From: JABWBD01 sp040768665
Lineage (GTDB): Bacteria; Planctomycetota; Planctomycetia; Pirellulales; Thermoguttaceae
Reading direction: 5' to 3'
NCBI GenBank assembly: GCA_040768665.1
Contig: JAXGMN010000121.1
Coordinates: 1 to 7,607, forward strand
Length of the DNA: 7,607 nucleotides
Shown: positions 1-6,325 of the stretch, in pieces
Numbering within the stretch: position 1 is the stretch's first letter
Layout: each line of letters begins with the position of its first letter
Position numbers and translations under genes: made by a program
Notes under the pieces: model-generated
What the model was told of the DNA's origin: nothing
The model's input: only the letters and a program-made list of their open reading frames with translations
Databases searched by the model: none

Positions 1-1062
1 AAACTGCTCGCCGCAGCCGACGACGAGTTGTACCAACGGGCCCGTGTCGGTCGCCGTGTGAATCATGCCTTCCAGGAGCGTCGTGCCCGGAGGCGATTCC
101 GCGAAAGGGGCAACCTCCACCTGGACGTTCTCCGGCCGGACCATGAAGGCGACTTCTCCGTTTTTGGCCGCGCATCCCGACGGGCGTGCAAGGAACTCGA
201 CGCCGCCCGGGCAGACCAACCGTAGCCACTCGCCACGGCACTTCACTCCGGCGGAGAACACGTTGCCCGCTTGGACGAATTGGGCCACCCGGCGGGTATT
301 CGGCCGCTGGAGAATCTCCTGGGGCGTTCCGACCTGGAGAATCCGCCCTTGGTAGACAATCCCCGCGCGGTCGGCCACGGCAAGCATTTCCGCGAAATTG
401 TGGCACACGTGAATCGTGGTGGTTCGCGTAGTCCGCTGAAGTTGCTTGAGCTGGAGACACAGGGTATCGCGGGTCTGCTCATCCAAGGCGCTGACCGGTT
501 CGTCCAGCAGCAGGATTTGCGGCCGCACGGCCAGGGCCCGCGCCAATGCCACCCGCTGCTTCTCGCCGCCCGAAAGCCTGCCGGGGAGGCGATCCGCCAA
601 ATGCCCCACCCCAATCCTCTCCAGCAGCTCGGCCACCTCGGGCGCGACGGGTTCGCTGGAAGACCTGCCGGAAAGGCGTTTTACCAGTTCGACAGGTTTT
701 GCCGCGCAGAATTTCGGCAAACCGGTGACGAGCCGCTTCACTGTCCGGCCGTAAAAGGCACGATCCGACTGGAGGCCGTACACGACGTTGTTCACGACCG
801 ATCTATCGGGAAACAGCGCGTAGTCCTGCGGCAGATATCCGATGCCGCGATGCCGCGGCTCCAGGCGGGTGACATCGTTGCCGCCGATGAGGATCCGGCC
901 GCCGTCGATCCGGTTCAGCCCACAGAGGCACTCCAGAAGCAGCGTCTTGCCCGCGCCGCTCTGTCCCAGGAGGACGAAGTACTCGCCCGCGCGCACATCA
1001 AGCGAGACATCCTCCAGCGCAAAACTGCCGACCGAGTAGTGGAGGTTTTCGATATGAATCAT
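1..1062 (-). CDS. ABC transporter ATPase, ModC/WtpC-like (3' end outside window)
   Basis: Cytoplasmic ATP-hydrolysing subunit that would power the permease encoded just upstream. The first 354 codons are open and no stop is reached. Visible motifs: Walker A GQSGAGKT (residues 33-40), Q-loop YLPQD (76-80), signature LSGGEKQR (163-170), Walker B ILLLDEP (183-189), D-loop SALD (191-194) and H-loop His221. After about residue 260 comes a TOBE/MOP-like region with VRPENVQVE, as in the ModC, PotA and CysA group, where it has a regulatory or anion-sensing role. The ATG overlaps the permease TGA as ATGA, so translation is probably coupled. Odd point: about 54 residues separate NVVYGL (92-97) from the helix before the signature, against roughly 24 in PotA, implying an insert of about 30 basic residues in the helical subdomain. 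Molybdate or tungstate is the favoured substrate from gene context; sulfate or another oxyanion is possible. Confidence 0.93.
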   Translation of the reverse strand, partial: MIHIENLHYSVGSFALEDVSLDVRAGEYFVLLGQSGAGKTLLLECLCGLNRIDGGRILIGGNDVTRLEPRHRGIGYLPQDYALFPDRSVVNNVVYGLQSDRAFYGRTVKRLVTGLPKFCAAKPVELVKRLSGRSSSEPVAPEVAELLERIGVGHLADRLPGRLSGGEKQRVALARALAVRPQILLLDEPVSALDEQTRDTLCLQLKQLQRTTRTTTIHVCHNFAEMLAVADRAGIVYQGRILQVGTPQEILQRPNTRRVAQFVQAGNVFSAGVKCRGEWLRLVCPGGVEFLARPSGCAAKNGEVAFMVRPENVQVEVAPFAESPPGTTLLEGMIHTATDTGPLVQLVVGCGEQF

Positions 1063-2097
1063 CCGGTCCTCAGTCCGATCATGCGGATTCCTACCAGTCC
1101 GACCGTCGCCACCAGGAGCATCAGCACGGCTGCGGCCAGCGCGACTTCGATCCGGCCTACCGACTGTTCGAGATAGATCGTGGTGGGCAGCACCTCGGTC
1201 CGCATCCGCACGGCGCCGACGAAGACCATCATCGGCCCGAAGACGCCGAAGGCCCGCGTCCAGATCAGGATGGCGCCGGTAAGAATGCCGCGGCGGGCCA
1301 GTGGAAGCGCAACGCGGAAAAACGCCCCGGCACGGGTCGAGCCAAGCGTCATGGCCACGTGCTCCAGCCGCGGATCGATGCCGTCGAAGGTGAGCTTCAC
1401 CGCGCGGATGCCGAAGGAGGCCGCCACCAGGAATTGGCAAAGCACGATCCCCTTCTGCTGAAAGACGAATCTCAAGCCCGCGTCTTCAATGAACCGGCCC
1501 GTCCGTGTCTGAAAGAAGACCAACAGCGACAGGCCCACAAGCAAGGGCGGGAGGATGATGGGCAAGTCGACAATCGAGTCCACCAGCACGTGGCCCGGAA
1601 AACGGAAGCGGCTCAAGGCGTAGCCTATGGGAATGGCGAATGCCAGGCCGATCATCACCGTGAGGCGTGGTCCAGAGCGAGAGCCAGAGTGCAGCCGGAT
1701 CTCCTTGGCCGCGAGCACCTCTTCCAGCGCCCGACCAGGTTGTGTAGCGGATATCCGCGGAGAACAAGGCAAGCCAGCCAAGTACAAAGTATCCCACCAC
1801 GGCCCACATGACTGCCAGAAACCACGGACTCTGGAGCCGCCCCACCTGGCGATCGGGGAGGAATGGGAGGATCACCACAGCCAGCGGTCCGAGCAGCCCG
1901 ATGCCCGCGCAGCAACACATGGTGCCCTTTTCCACGGCCACCATGCCCGCTCCGAGCAGGGAAGCCGGCGCCAGCACCCACAGATACGTGAACCAAACCG
2001 CCTCACTCTCGGCGACTGGAGTAAGCCTGCCGACCGCCAGCGCGCGGCTGACCGATACGCAGAAACCCACCAAGAGAATCCAGTAACCCGATCTCAT
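1059..2097 (-). pseudogene. ModB-like ABC permease with N-terminal membrane extension, frame-disrupted
   Basis: Inner-membrane channel subunit for oxyanion import. Reading begins at MRSGYWILL (ATG at 2097) and gives four hydrophobic segments (about residues 5-22, 34-54, 60-80 and 91-113). The ModB-like core follows in another frame: FAIPIGYALSRFRFPG, a DLPIILPPLLVGLSLL segment, the coupling-loop (EAA-type) stretch MTLGSTRAGAFFRVALPLARR, then TRAFGVFGP, which corresponds to RALGEFGA in ModB but with Val for Glu. Three indels are needed to follow the family: an extra base near 1728-1732, a missing base near 1692 and an extra base near 1665. Reading this way replaces the hydrophilic HSGSRSG stretch with the helix-like ALWLSLWTT. 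The 3' end overlaps the ATPase start by ATGA. The gene may be a real pseudogene or a correct gene hit by assembly errors; everything outside this 70-bp patch looks well preserved. A ModB protein is near 230 residues, so the first 110-120 residues are additional. Confidence 0.8.
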
Positions 2098-2128
2098 CGT
2101 GCGATCTCTCTCATCAACTTGCTCCTTT
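2094..2128 (-). promoter_or_regulatory. Strong ribosome binding site with 6-codon ORF before permease
   Basis: AAAGGAG (2128-2122) lies 7 nt before an ATG at 2114, which opens the peptide MREIAR and stops at TGA 2096-2094. That stop overlaps the permease ATG (2097-2095) as ATGA. The Shine-Dalgarno is 24 nt from the permease ATG, too far for direct use. Either the short ORF delivers ribosomes by coupling, or 2114 is the original permease start and one base was lost between the two ATGs. Just upstream sit two overlapping GC hairpins (stems 2132-2136/2141-2145 and 2140-2144/2150-2154). Confidence 0.4.
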
Positions 2129-2171
2129 CTTCCGGCCAACGCCGGCGAACGGCGGTCCAGCCTCTCTGCCG

Positions 2172-3077
2172 TTACGGGGTCTGTGAGGGCACCTCGCCAC
2201 CCGACCGTGTGCAGATAGCGTGGTAGGCAGCCATATCGATCGTCTCGGGAACCATTTTGACGGAACCATCGGCCGCCAGGAAATGCGTGCCGGCTGTGTG
2301 GAAGCTGCTGAAATTGCAGAAGGCCTGCTGGCCCGAATTCGGCGGCGTGGTCGCCACCCCCACGATCCGTCCCGGGGCATGAGCGCCGCCGGCGAGCACG
2401 CCGACCCAGGTCGACGGCGCAATCTGAGAACTCCGCTCCCCAACCAGCATCGTCTGGCTGAGCCCGTCGCGGATATCGGCGAAGCGAAAGCCTCGCTGAA
2501 AAACCAGGCTCCCGTCGCCCACGCAATCTCCTCCCCCGCCACAAACCTGCAGCATCCGCACGGTACCGAAGACCCCAATGTAGTTGGACGTTGCGATCTC
2601 GGTGGCCGCGAAACCGGGATCGTAGTCCGGGGCCGGATCGGCCCCGGGTTGAAGCACGAACGTTGCCGGTCCCACGTCCGTCGGGCAGCGGTACACGCTC
2701 AATTGCGCCACGCGAATGGCGGCGTTTGCCGGATCGCTGATCGGCAGGTGGAACTCGATCCGGACTTGCACCGCCGCCTGCTCCAGGAATGGCAGGATCG
2801 CGGCGCCCCAACCCCAGCCCGGTTTTCCCAGAAAATAGGGCTCGCCGGTGTCGGGATGCGCGGCCATCCAGCCCGCCGGCAACCGCTGATGCGCGTCGTG
2901 GTACAGGTGCGCCGCGATACCAATCTGTTTCAAGTTGTTCAAGCACGACGACCGCCTGGCCGCTTCGCGAGCCGCCTGAACTGCCGGCAAGAGCAGGGCG
3001 ATCAAGATACCGATGACTGCAATCACCACCAGCAATTCGACAAGCGTGAAGCCTGTTTTCGGTGCCGCCATTTTCAC
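2172..3077 (-). CDS. DUF1559 pseudopilin-like protein inside transporter cluster
   Basis: Predicted exported or membrane-anchored protein of 301 residues. The N-terminus carries a type IV prepilin-like leader: after Gly9 comes FTLVELLVVIAVIGILIALL, then PAVQAAREAARR and SCLNNLKQIG, the hallmark of planctomycetal DUF1559 proteins. The C-terminal family motif is FHTAGTHFLAADGSVKM (about 259-275), where the usual HPGG is altered to HTAG. The family function is unknown; the leader suggests processing by a prepilin peptidase and assembly or anchoring through a single helix. The GTG start at 3077 has AAAGGAAA about 9 nt upstream; an ATG at 3071 is the alternative. It begins 18 nt after the upstream receptor gene, so it is almost certainly co-transcribed with it, and is followed by a 74-nt gap before the permease. 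An unusual GGGGD run occurs near the middle. Confidence 0.92.
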   Translation of the reverse strand: MKMAAPKTGFTLVELLVVIAVIGILIALLLPAVQAAREAARRSSCLNNLKQIGIAAHLYHDAHQRLPAGWMAAHPDTGEPYFLGKPGWGWGAAILPFLEQAAVQVRIEFHLPISDPANAAIRVAQLSVYRCPTDVGPATFVLQPGADPAPDYDPGFAATEIATSNYIGVFGTVRMLQVCGGGGDCVGDGSLVFQRGFRFADIRDGLSQTMLVGERSSQIAPSTWVGVLAGGAHAPGRIVGVATTPPNSGQQAFCNFSSFHTAGTHFLAADGSVKMVPETIDMAAYHAICTRSGGEVPSQTP

Positions 3078-3095
3078 CGGATTGTTTCCTTTTGG

Positions 3096-3941
3096 TCAAT
3101 TCGCCTCGGGCAACCGCGTGGTGTAGTGGTGCCGCGCGAAGATCTCGGCCCCTTGCTCCGAAGCAGCGAATTCAAGGAATCTGCGGGCAAGTTCCGGGCA
3201 CGCGGACGAGGTCAAGGCGCCGGCAGCCACCGTGGAGACGATGTTCTGCTCCGGCGGAATCGGCACGACGTCGCCAAACTCGGCGAAATAGGCGGCCATG
3301 GCATCCCAGACGATCACCGCATCGAGTTGCCCGAGCCGGATGTGGTTGCCCAAGTCGTTGACCGTCAGCGACTGGAACTGCACGTTCCGCAGCACGTCTT
3401 CCAAGGGGATTCCGTTCTTTTCGAAGATCTGTACCGACGTGCGGCCGATCGCGCAGACCTGCGGATTGCCCAGCCCGACCTCGACCCCCGGCCGGGTCAA
3501 ATTGGCCAGCGTCCGGACATTCTTGGGATTCCCTTTCCGGACGAGGATCACCGGAACCAGGTAGCAGACGTCCTCGTGTGCGGCGACCAGTCCCTGTTCG
3601 GCCGCCTGCTCGACGTAGTGACGATCGCCCGGCATGTAGAGGTCGCCCGCGCCGGAGAGCTTGATGCGGGCCAGAAGCCGTTCGGTCCCATCGTAGTCGC
3701 ACTCAATGGTCACGTCGTGCTCCCGCTCAAAGGCTTTCACGAGCGCATCGGCCGCCGGGCGGATCCCTGCTCCGCAGTAAAGCAGCATCCGCGGCGGCTG
3801 CGCTGCCGGAGGAGCAGCGGGCGAGGTGGAAGGCTGTTGATAAGGACCGCATCCCGCGATCATTGTCCCAAGCAACAAAACCGGGGCGAAACGCAAACGG
3901 CCGTGCAGCAGGGCTTTGGGGTATCGCCCGCTACTTGACAT
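3096..3941 (-). CDS. Oxyanion ABC transporter substrate-binding lipoprotein 2
   Basis: Periplasmic receptor of the type II (ModA/WtpA-like) binding-protein fold, 281 residues. The signal peptide ends in lipobox IAGC, with Cys31 as the lipidated residue, followed by a Pro/Ala-rich linker to about residue 50. The binding domain starts MLLYCGAGIRPA (52-63), aligned with the VFAAAS strand and anion loop of E. coli ModA. It continues with YDGTERLLARI, GDLYMPGD (99-106), LVRKGNPK and LGNPQVCAIGRTSVQIFEK (157-175), and ends like ModA (AEIFARHHYTTRLP). The ATG at 3941 has GAGGAG 7 nt upstream and overlaps the end of the preceding receptor gene by 11 nt; an ATG at 3983 exists but would intrude further. 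It is clearly a paralogue of that neighbour. Mature cysteines are Cys56, Cys81, Cys126, Cys163 and Cys248. The ligand is not determined by sequence; molybdate or tungstate is the best guess. Confidence 0.9.
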   Translation of the reverse strand: MSSSGRYPKALLHGRLRFAPVLLLGTMIAGCGPYQQPSTSPAAPPAAQPPRMLLYCGAGIRPAADALVKAFEREHDVTIECDYDGTERLLARIKLSGAGDLYMPGDRHYVEQAAEQGLVAAHEDVCYLVPVILVRKGNPKNVRTLANLTRPGVEVGLGNPQVCAIGRTSVQIFEKNGIPLEDVLRNVQFQSLTVNDLGNHIRLGQLDAVIVWDAMAAYFAEFGDVVPIPPEQNIVSTVAAGALTSSACPELARRFLEFAASEQGAEIFARHHYTTRLPEAN

Positions 3942-4752
3942 ATCCGAACTCCTCGAATACCGGCTTGCCGTGCGCTTCCACAAAATCGAGGAACTTCTGA
4001 ACCTGCTCGGGCTGCTTGGTGTAGGAAAGCCCCATCACGCTGACCCGAATCTCCTCATCGTATTCATAGGCGGTGGGAACGATTTCGATCGCGTCGAGGA
4101 AGTTGTGGGCAACACCGTTCCACATGATGCCCGCGTCGCCGAAGCCCATCTTCAACTTGTTGCCGATCTCCGAGTGGTGCTTGAACATGGCATTACCGAC
4201 GTTCTTGAGCACGGCGTCCTTGATCTGTTTCTTCTCGAATAGGCTGAAGGTCATCTCACCGCAGGTGGAAAACTCCGGATTGGTCAAGAGCACTTGCAGT
4301 CCGGGCCCGGCCAGGTCTTCGACCTTCGTGATTCCCTTCGGATTCCCCTTGGGCACGACCAGGGCCGGCGCCAGAAAGCCGACCTCGACCTCGCGCATCA
4401 ACGCGTCCGCTTCGCGGGTGTACTGCTGAAAGGGCGAGTGCGTCACAAAGACATCGCCGGCCAGCTTGGCCTTGACATTGGGCAGGAGTTCTTCGGAACC
4501 GCCGAAAGAGAGCTCCGTGCGGTTTCCCGTCGCCTCTTCGTACATGCCCGTGAGTTTCTCCATGGGCGGTCGAAATGAGGACCCGCAGAGAATCGTAATC
4601 GGCTCTGCCGTGGAGGTTTCCCGGGGTTCCACCTGAGGTGCCGTTGCCGGCACGGCTCCACCGGTCTGCTGGGCACGATCGGCGCAACCGGCTGTGGCAA
4701 GCGAGAACGCCGCCAAGAAGGGTACGGAAAACGATGAAACCGTTCGTCGCAT
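3931..4752 (-). CDS. Oxyanion ABC transporter substrate-binding lipoprotein 1
   Basis: Periplasmic receptor of the ModA/WtpA-like group, 273 residues. Signal peptide with lipobox ATAGC and lipidated Cys23, then a Pro/Thr-rich linker to about residue 50. The binding domain begins ITILCGSSFRPP (52-63). Further blocks are LSFGGSEELLPNVKAKLAGD (81-100), matching the ModA serine-rich loop and the following acidic strand, VVPKGNPKG (132-140), and LLTNPEFSTCGEMTFSLFEK (155-174). GDAGIMWNG (205-213) corresponds to the second-lobe GIVYGSD region of ModA. Only two cysteines occur in the mature domain, Cys56 and Cys164, both in predicted ligand-loop strands. The ATG at 4752 is preceded by GGGAG (4767-4763) at 10 nt. 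A small kinase-leader-like gene ends 38 nt upstream and the second receptor overlaps its 3' end. Ligand specificity is inferred only. Confidence 0.9.
   Translation of the reverse strand: MRRTVSSFSVPFLAAFSLATAGCADRAQQTGGAVPATAPQVEPRETSTAEPITILCGSSFRPPMEKLTGMYEEATGNRTELSFGGSEELLPNVKAKLAGDVFVTHSPFQQYTREADALMREVEVGFLAPALVVPKGNPKGITKVEDLAGPGLQVLLTNPEFSTCGEMTFSLFEKKQIKDAVLKNVGNAMFKHHSEIGNKLKMGFGDAGIMWNGVAHNFLDAIEIVPTAYEYDEEIRVSVMGLSYTKQPEQVQKFLDFVEAHGKPVFEEFGYVK
3949..3954 (-). promoter_or_regulatory. Ribosome binding site fixing the start of receptor 2
   Basis: GAGGAG on the minus strand lies 7 nt before ATG 3941 and inside the last codons of receptor 1. It supports translation starting at 3941 rather than at the upstream in-frame ATG at 3983, and shows that the two receptor genes are overlapped and probably translated in a coupled way. 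Confidence 0.7.
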
Positions 4753-4790
4753 CTTCGCAAATCTCCCTAATCATGGTTTCCAGTCGTGGT

Positions 4791-4988
4791 CTATGATCGA
4801 GCCGCCTCTTGGAAACGCAACCGTTCCAACATCGCGATGATGGGAAAGAAGTCCTCAATCTGGCGGGCATACTCCGGATACCGCGTCTGGTACTCCCAAA
4901 CCGCTGGGCATTCGCCACGGCGGAGCCGCGAAGCGAACTCGCACGCCAGCCATTCGACGGGCTCTCGATCCGGCGGCCACTGGCTCAT
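4791..4988 (-). CDS. Small protein resembling the leader of planctomycetal Ser/Thr kinases
   Basis: A 65-residue soluble protein starting MSQWPPDREP. Residues 13-57 (WLACEFASRLRRGECPA, EYQTRYPEYARQIEDFFP, MLERL) match the pattern that precedes the catalytic domain in many planctomycetal Hanks-type kinases: an acidic 'EF..R.RRGE.P...EY..RYPE.A..I...FP....LERL' segment. No kinase domain follows: TAG ends the frame and only 38 nt separate it from receptor 1. It may be a free-standing interaction module or the remnant of a truncated kinase. The ATG at 4988 has AGGG 5 nt upstream; a TTG start at 5012 in the same frame would add eight residues. As first gene of the transporter cluster it is a candidate regulator or adaptor, but no function can be assigned. 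Confidence 0.65.
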   Translation of the reverse strand: MSQWPPDREPVEWLACEFASRLRRGECPAVWEYQTRYPEYARQIEDFFPIIAMLERLRFQEAARS

Positions 4989-5048
4989 GTCTGCCCTGCC
5001 TCTGTGCACCAAACGACGCTACTGATCAATACCGTAGGCACCGCCGGT

Positions 5049-5178
5049 TTGTGGACAGCCGCAGGGCTAAAAATCCGTCGGGCGGCGCAATCCACAATTC
5101 TTTTGACTCACCTAAGCCACGATCCTTCAAAAGCTTACGCGGTGAACTGGCGATTTTTTTCTCCGGAGCTGTCCACAA
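5049..5178. repeat. Intergenic imperfect inverted-repeat element with three TTGTGGA cores
   Basis: TTGTGGACAGC (5049-5059) is exactly complementary to GCTGTCCACAA (5168-5178). In the same register AAAAATC (5069-5075) pairs with GATTTTT (5152-5158), giving terminal arms of about 27 bp. A third core, TCCACAA at 5091-5097, forms a shorter imperfect hairpin with the left arm. On the minus strand it makes a spaced direct repeat with the right arm, 81 nt apart. A further pair, CTTTTGA (5100-5106) and TCAAAAG (5127-5133), lies inside. The layout is like a small non-coding mobile or structured intergenic repeat; copies elsewhere cannot be checked from this window. Confidence 0.6.
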
Positions 5179-5245
5179 CTCGCTCGGAGCTACGGTATTG
5201 GGAGACGGGGCTCTGCCTCGCGCGTTGGTGCCCCTTCTGAGCATG

Positions 5246-5259
5246 GGCCGCATGCGGCC
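5246..5259. promoter_or_regulatory. Perfect 14-bp palindrome upstream of DUF1559 gene
   Basis: GGCCGCATGCGGCC reads identically on both strands and ends 44 nt before the ATG at 5304. It could be an operator for a dimeric repressor or simply a GC-rich chance palindrome; no matching copy was found near the other genes. Confidence 0.3.
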
Positions 5260-5303
5260 GGCGTGTGAGTTGCCATCCGAGGTACGCACGAGAGATTCAA
5301 GCG

Positions 5304-6290
5304 ATGAGAACCGTGACCATTCGAAGAGGGAACCTCCCTGGAGCATTCACACTCGTCGAGTTGCTGGTCGTCATTGCGATCATCGGCATTCTGATCGCGC
5401 TGCTGCTTCCGGCCGTCCAGGCGGCGCGAGAGGCTGCCCGCCGAGCGCAATGCTCCAACAACCTCAAGCAGATCGGCCTGGCGATGGCCAACTATGAGGC
5501 GAGCCTGGGGGTCTACGCGCCCTCTCGGATTATTTTCAAGCCGCCGGGTAGCAGTCGAAGCGCCGTCAACGGCTTGTTGACGCTGATCCTCCCGTTCATC
5601 GAACAGAGCAACCTCGCCGAGATCTACGATTACGGGGTGGGCTTCGACCACGCCGTCAATCAGCCCGCGGTCAACATGCCGATCTCCGTCTACCAGTGCC
5701 CGTCTACGCCCGGCGATCGCACGATGGATACCTACAACCGATTCGCCCGAGGAGCGGAAACGATCGCCGGGCATACGGTCCAGGCCACCGACTATATGCA
5801 TCCTCGTGTGGTCATGAATTACGACGGAAGCTCTTTCGGAGTGGGAGTGCTTGAGGATAGCGGGGTAACCGGAACCTTCCAGGCCATCCGACCTCGGGAC
5901 GTGGTCGACGGGCTGAGCAACACGGTTTTCATGCTGGAATCAGCCGGGCACCCGGTGAATTATGTCTTGAGACAGCCCCACGCCAGCCCTCCCGCTTACT
6001 TCGGCTGGTATGGCGAATGGCCCGACGATGTCGGCATGTTCGTCGTTCCCTACACATCCGACGGCACGACTCCCAGCTACATCCATCCGTCCGCCGGCGG
6101 CGGTACGACCGCCAGGGGCACTTGCCTGATGAACTGCAACAACAACCAAGCCCCGTACAGCTTCCATCCCGGCGGGATCAACATAAACCTCTGCGATGGA
6201 TCGGTGCGTTTTCTGTCCGAGACGATCGACGCCAACACGTTCTGGAGCCTTTGTTGCCGCGACGACGGGAACGTTCTCGGTCCATTTTAA
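5304..6290 (+). CDS. DUF1559 pseudopilin-like protein
   Basis: Predicted exported or membrane-anchored protein of 328 residues, function unknown. The basic leader MRTVTIRRGNLPG precedes AFTLVELLVVIAIIGILIAL, LLPAVQAAREAARR and QCSNNLKQIG. The C-terminal family motif is YSFHPGGININLCDGSVRF (about 285-303), preceded by a MNCNNN stretch typical of this group. The ATG at 5304 was preferred because it puts a short basic leader before the prepilin-type site, with GAGAG about 9 nt upstream; an in-frame GTG at 5265 would add 13 residues and a less typical leader. An Ala sits between the Gly and FTLVE, so the conserved Glu falls at +6 instead of +5 if cleavage follows Gly13. It is a distant paralogue of the DUF1559 protein on the other strand. 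The next gene starts 35 bp downstream on the same strand, suggesting co-transcription. Confidence 0.93.
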   Translation: MRTVTIRRGNLPGAFTLVELLVVIAIIGILIALLLPAVQAAREAARRAQCSNNLKQIGLAMANYEASLGVYAPSRIIFKPPGSSRSAVNGLLTLILPFIEQSNLAEIYDYGVGFDHAVNQPAVNMPISVYQCPSTPGDRTMDTYNRFARGAETIAGHTVQATDYMHPRVVMNYDGSSFGVGVLEDSGVTGTFQAIRPRDVVDGLSNTVFMLESAGHPVNYVLRQPHASPPAYFGWYGEWPDDVGMFVVPYTSDGTTPSYIHPSAGGGTTARGTCLMNCNNNQAPYSFHPGGININLCDGSVRFLSETIDANTFWSLCCRDDGNVLGPF

Positions 6291-6325
6291 CGCCTAAACC
6301 ATTCGATAGAAGCAGGACCTTCTCG

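Larger units (their letters stand above)
4989..5303. promoter_or_regulatory. Divergent intergenic region between transporter cluster and DUF1559/cytochrome genes
   Basis: A 315-bp stretch with no convincing gene on either strand. It must hold promoters for both directions. TTGACT at 5103-5108 followed 17 nt later by TTCAAA is the only near sigma-70-like pair I see on the plus strand, and its -10 matches poorly, so I do not assign a promoter. It contains the inverted-repeat element and the 14-bp palindrome listed separately. Confidence 0.5.

Noticed and set aside
271..1176. A 301-codon open frame on the plus strand.
   Set aside because: It is antisense to the ABC ATPase, whose Walker A, signature and Walker B motifs leave no doubt about the coding strand.
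1486..3099. A 537-codon open frame on the minus strand.
   Set aside because: Only its 2097 to about 1730 part carries the permease N-terminus. The rest is low-complexity Arg/Gly-rich translation running out of frame across the DUF1559 gene and the ModB core, as expected of a GC-rich shadow frame.
2220..3938. A 572-codon open frame on the plus strand.
   Set aside because: It lies antisense to the DUF1559 and receptor 2 genes, both of which have clear family motifs and signal sequences. The plus-strand product shows no recognisable domain.
4809..5346. Open frames on both strands across the intergenic region.
   Set aside because: They cross the inverted-repeat element, and their peptides simply echo it (for example ELWTAP and ELWIAP on the minus strand). 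No ribosome site or protein family supports them.
2937..5460. The two DUF1559 genes as an inverted duplication or recombination repeat.
   Set aside because: Their 5' ends encode nearly the same peptide but differ at many codon third positions, and the remaining sequences differ widely. They are old paralogues, not a recent inversion.
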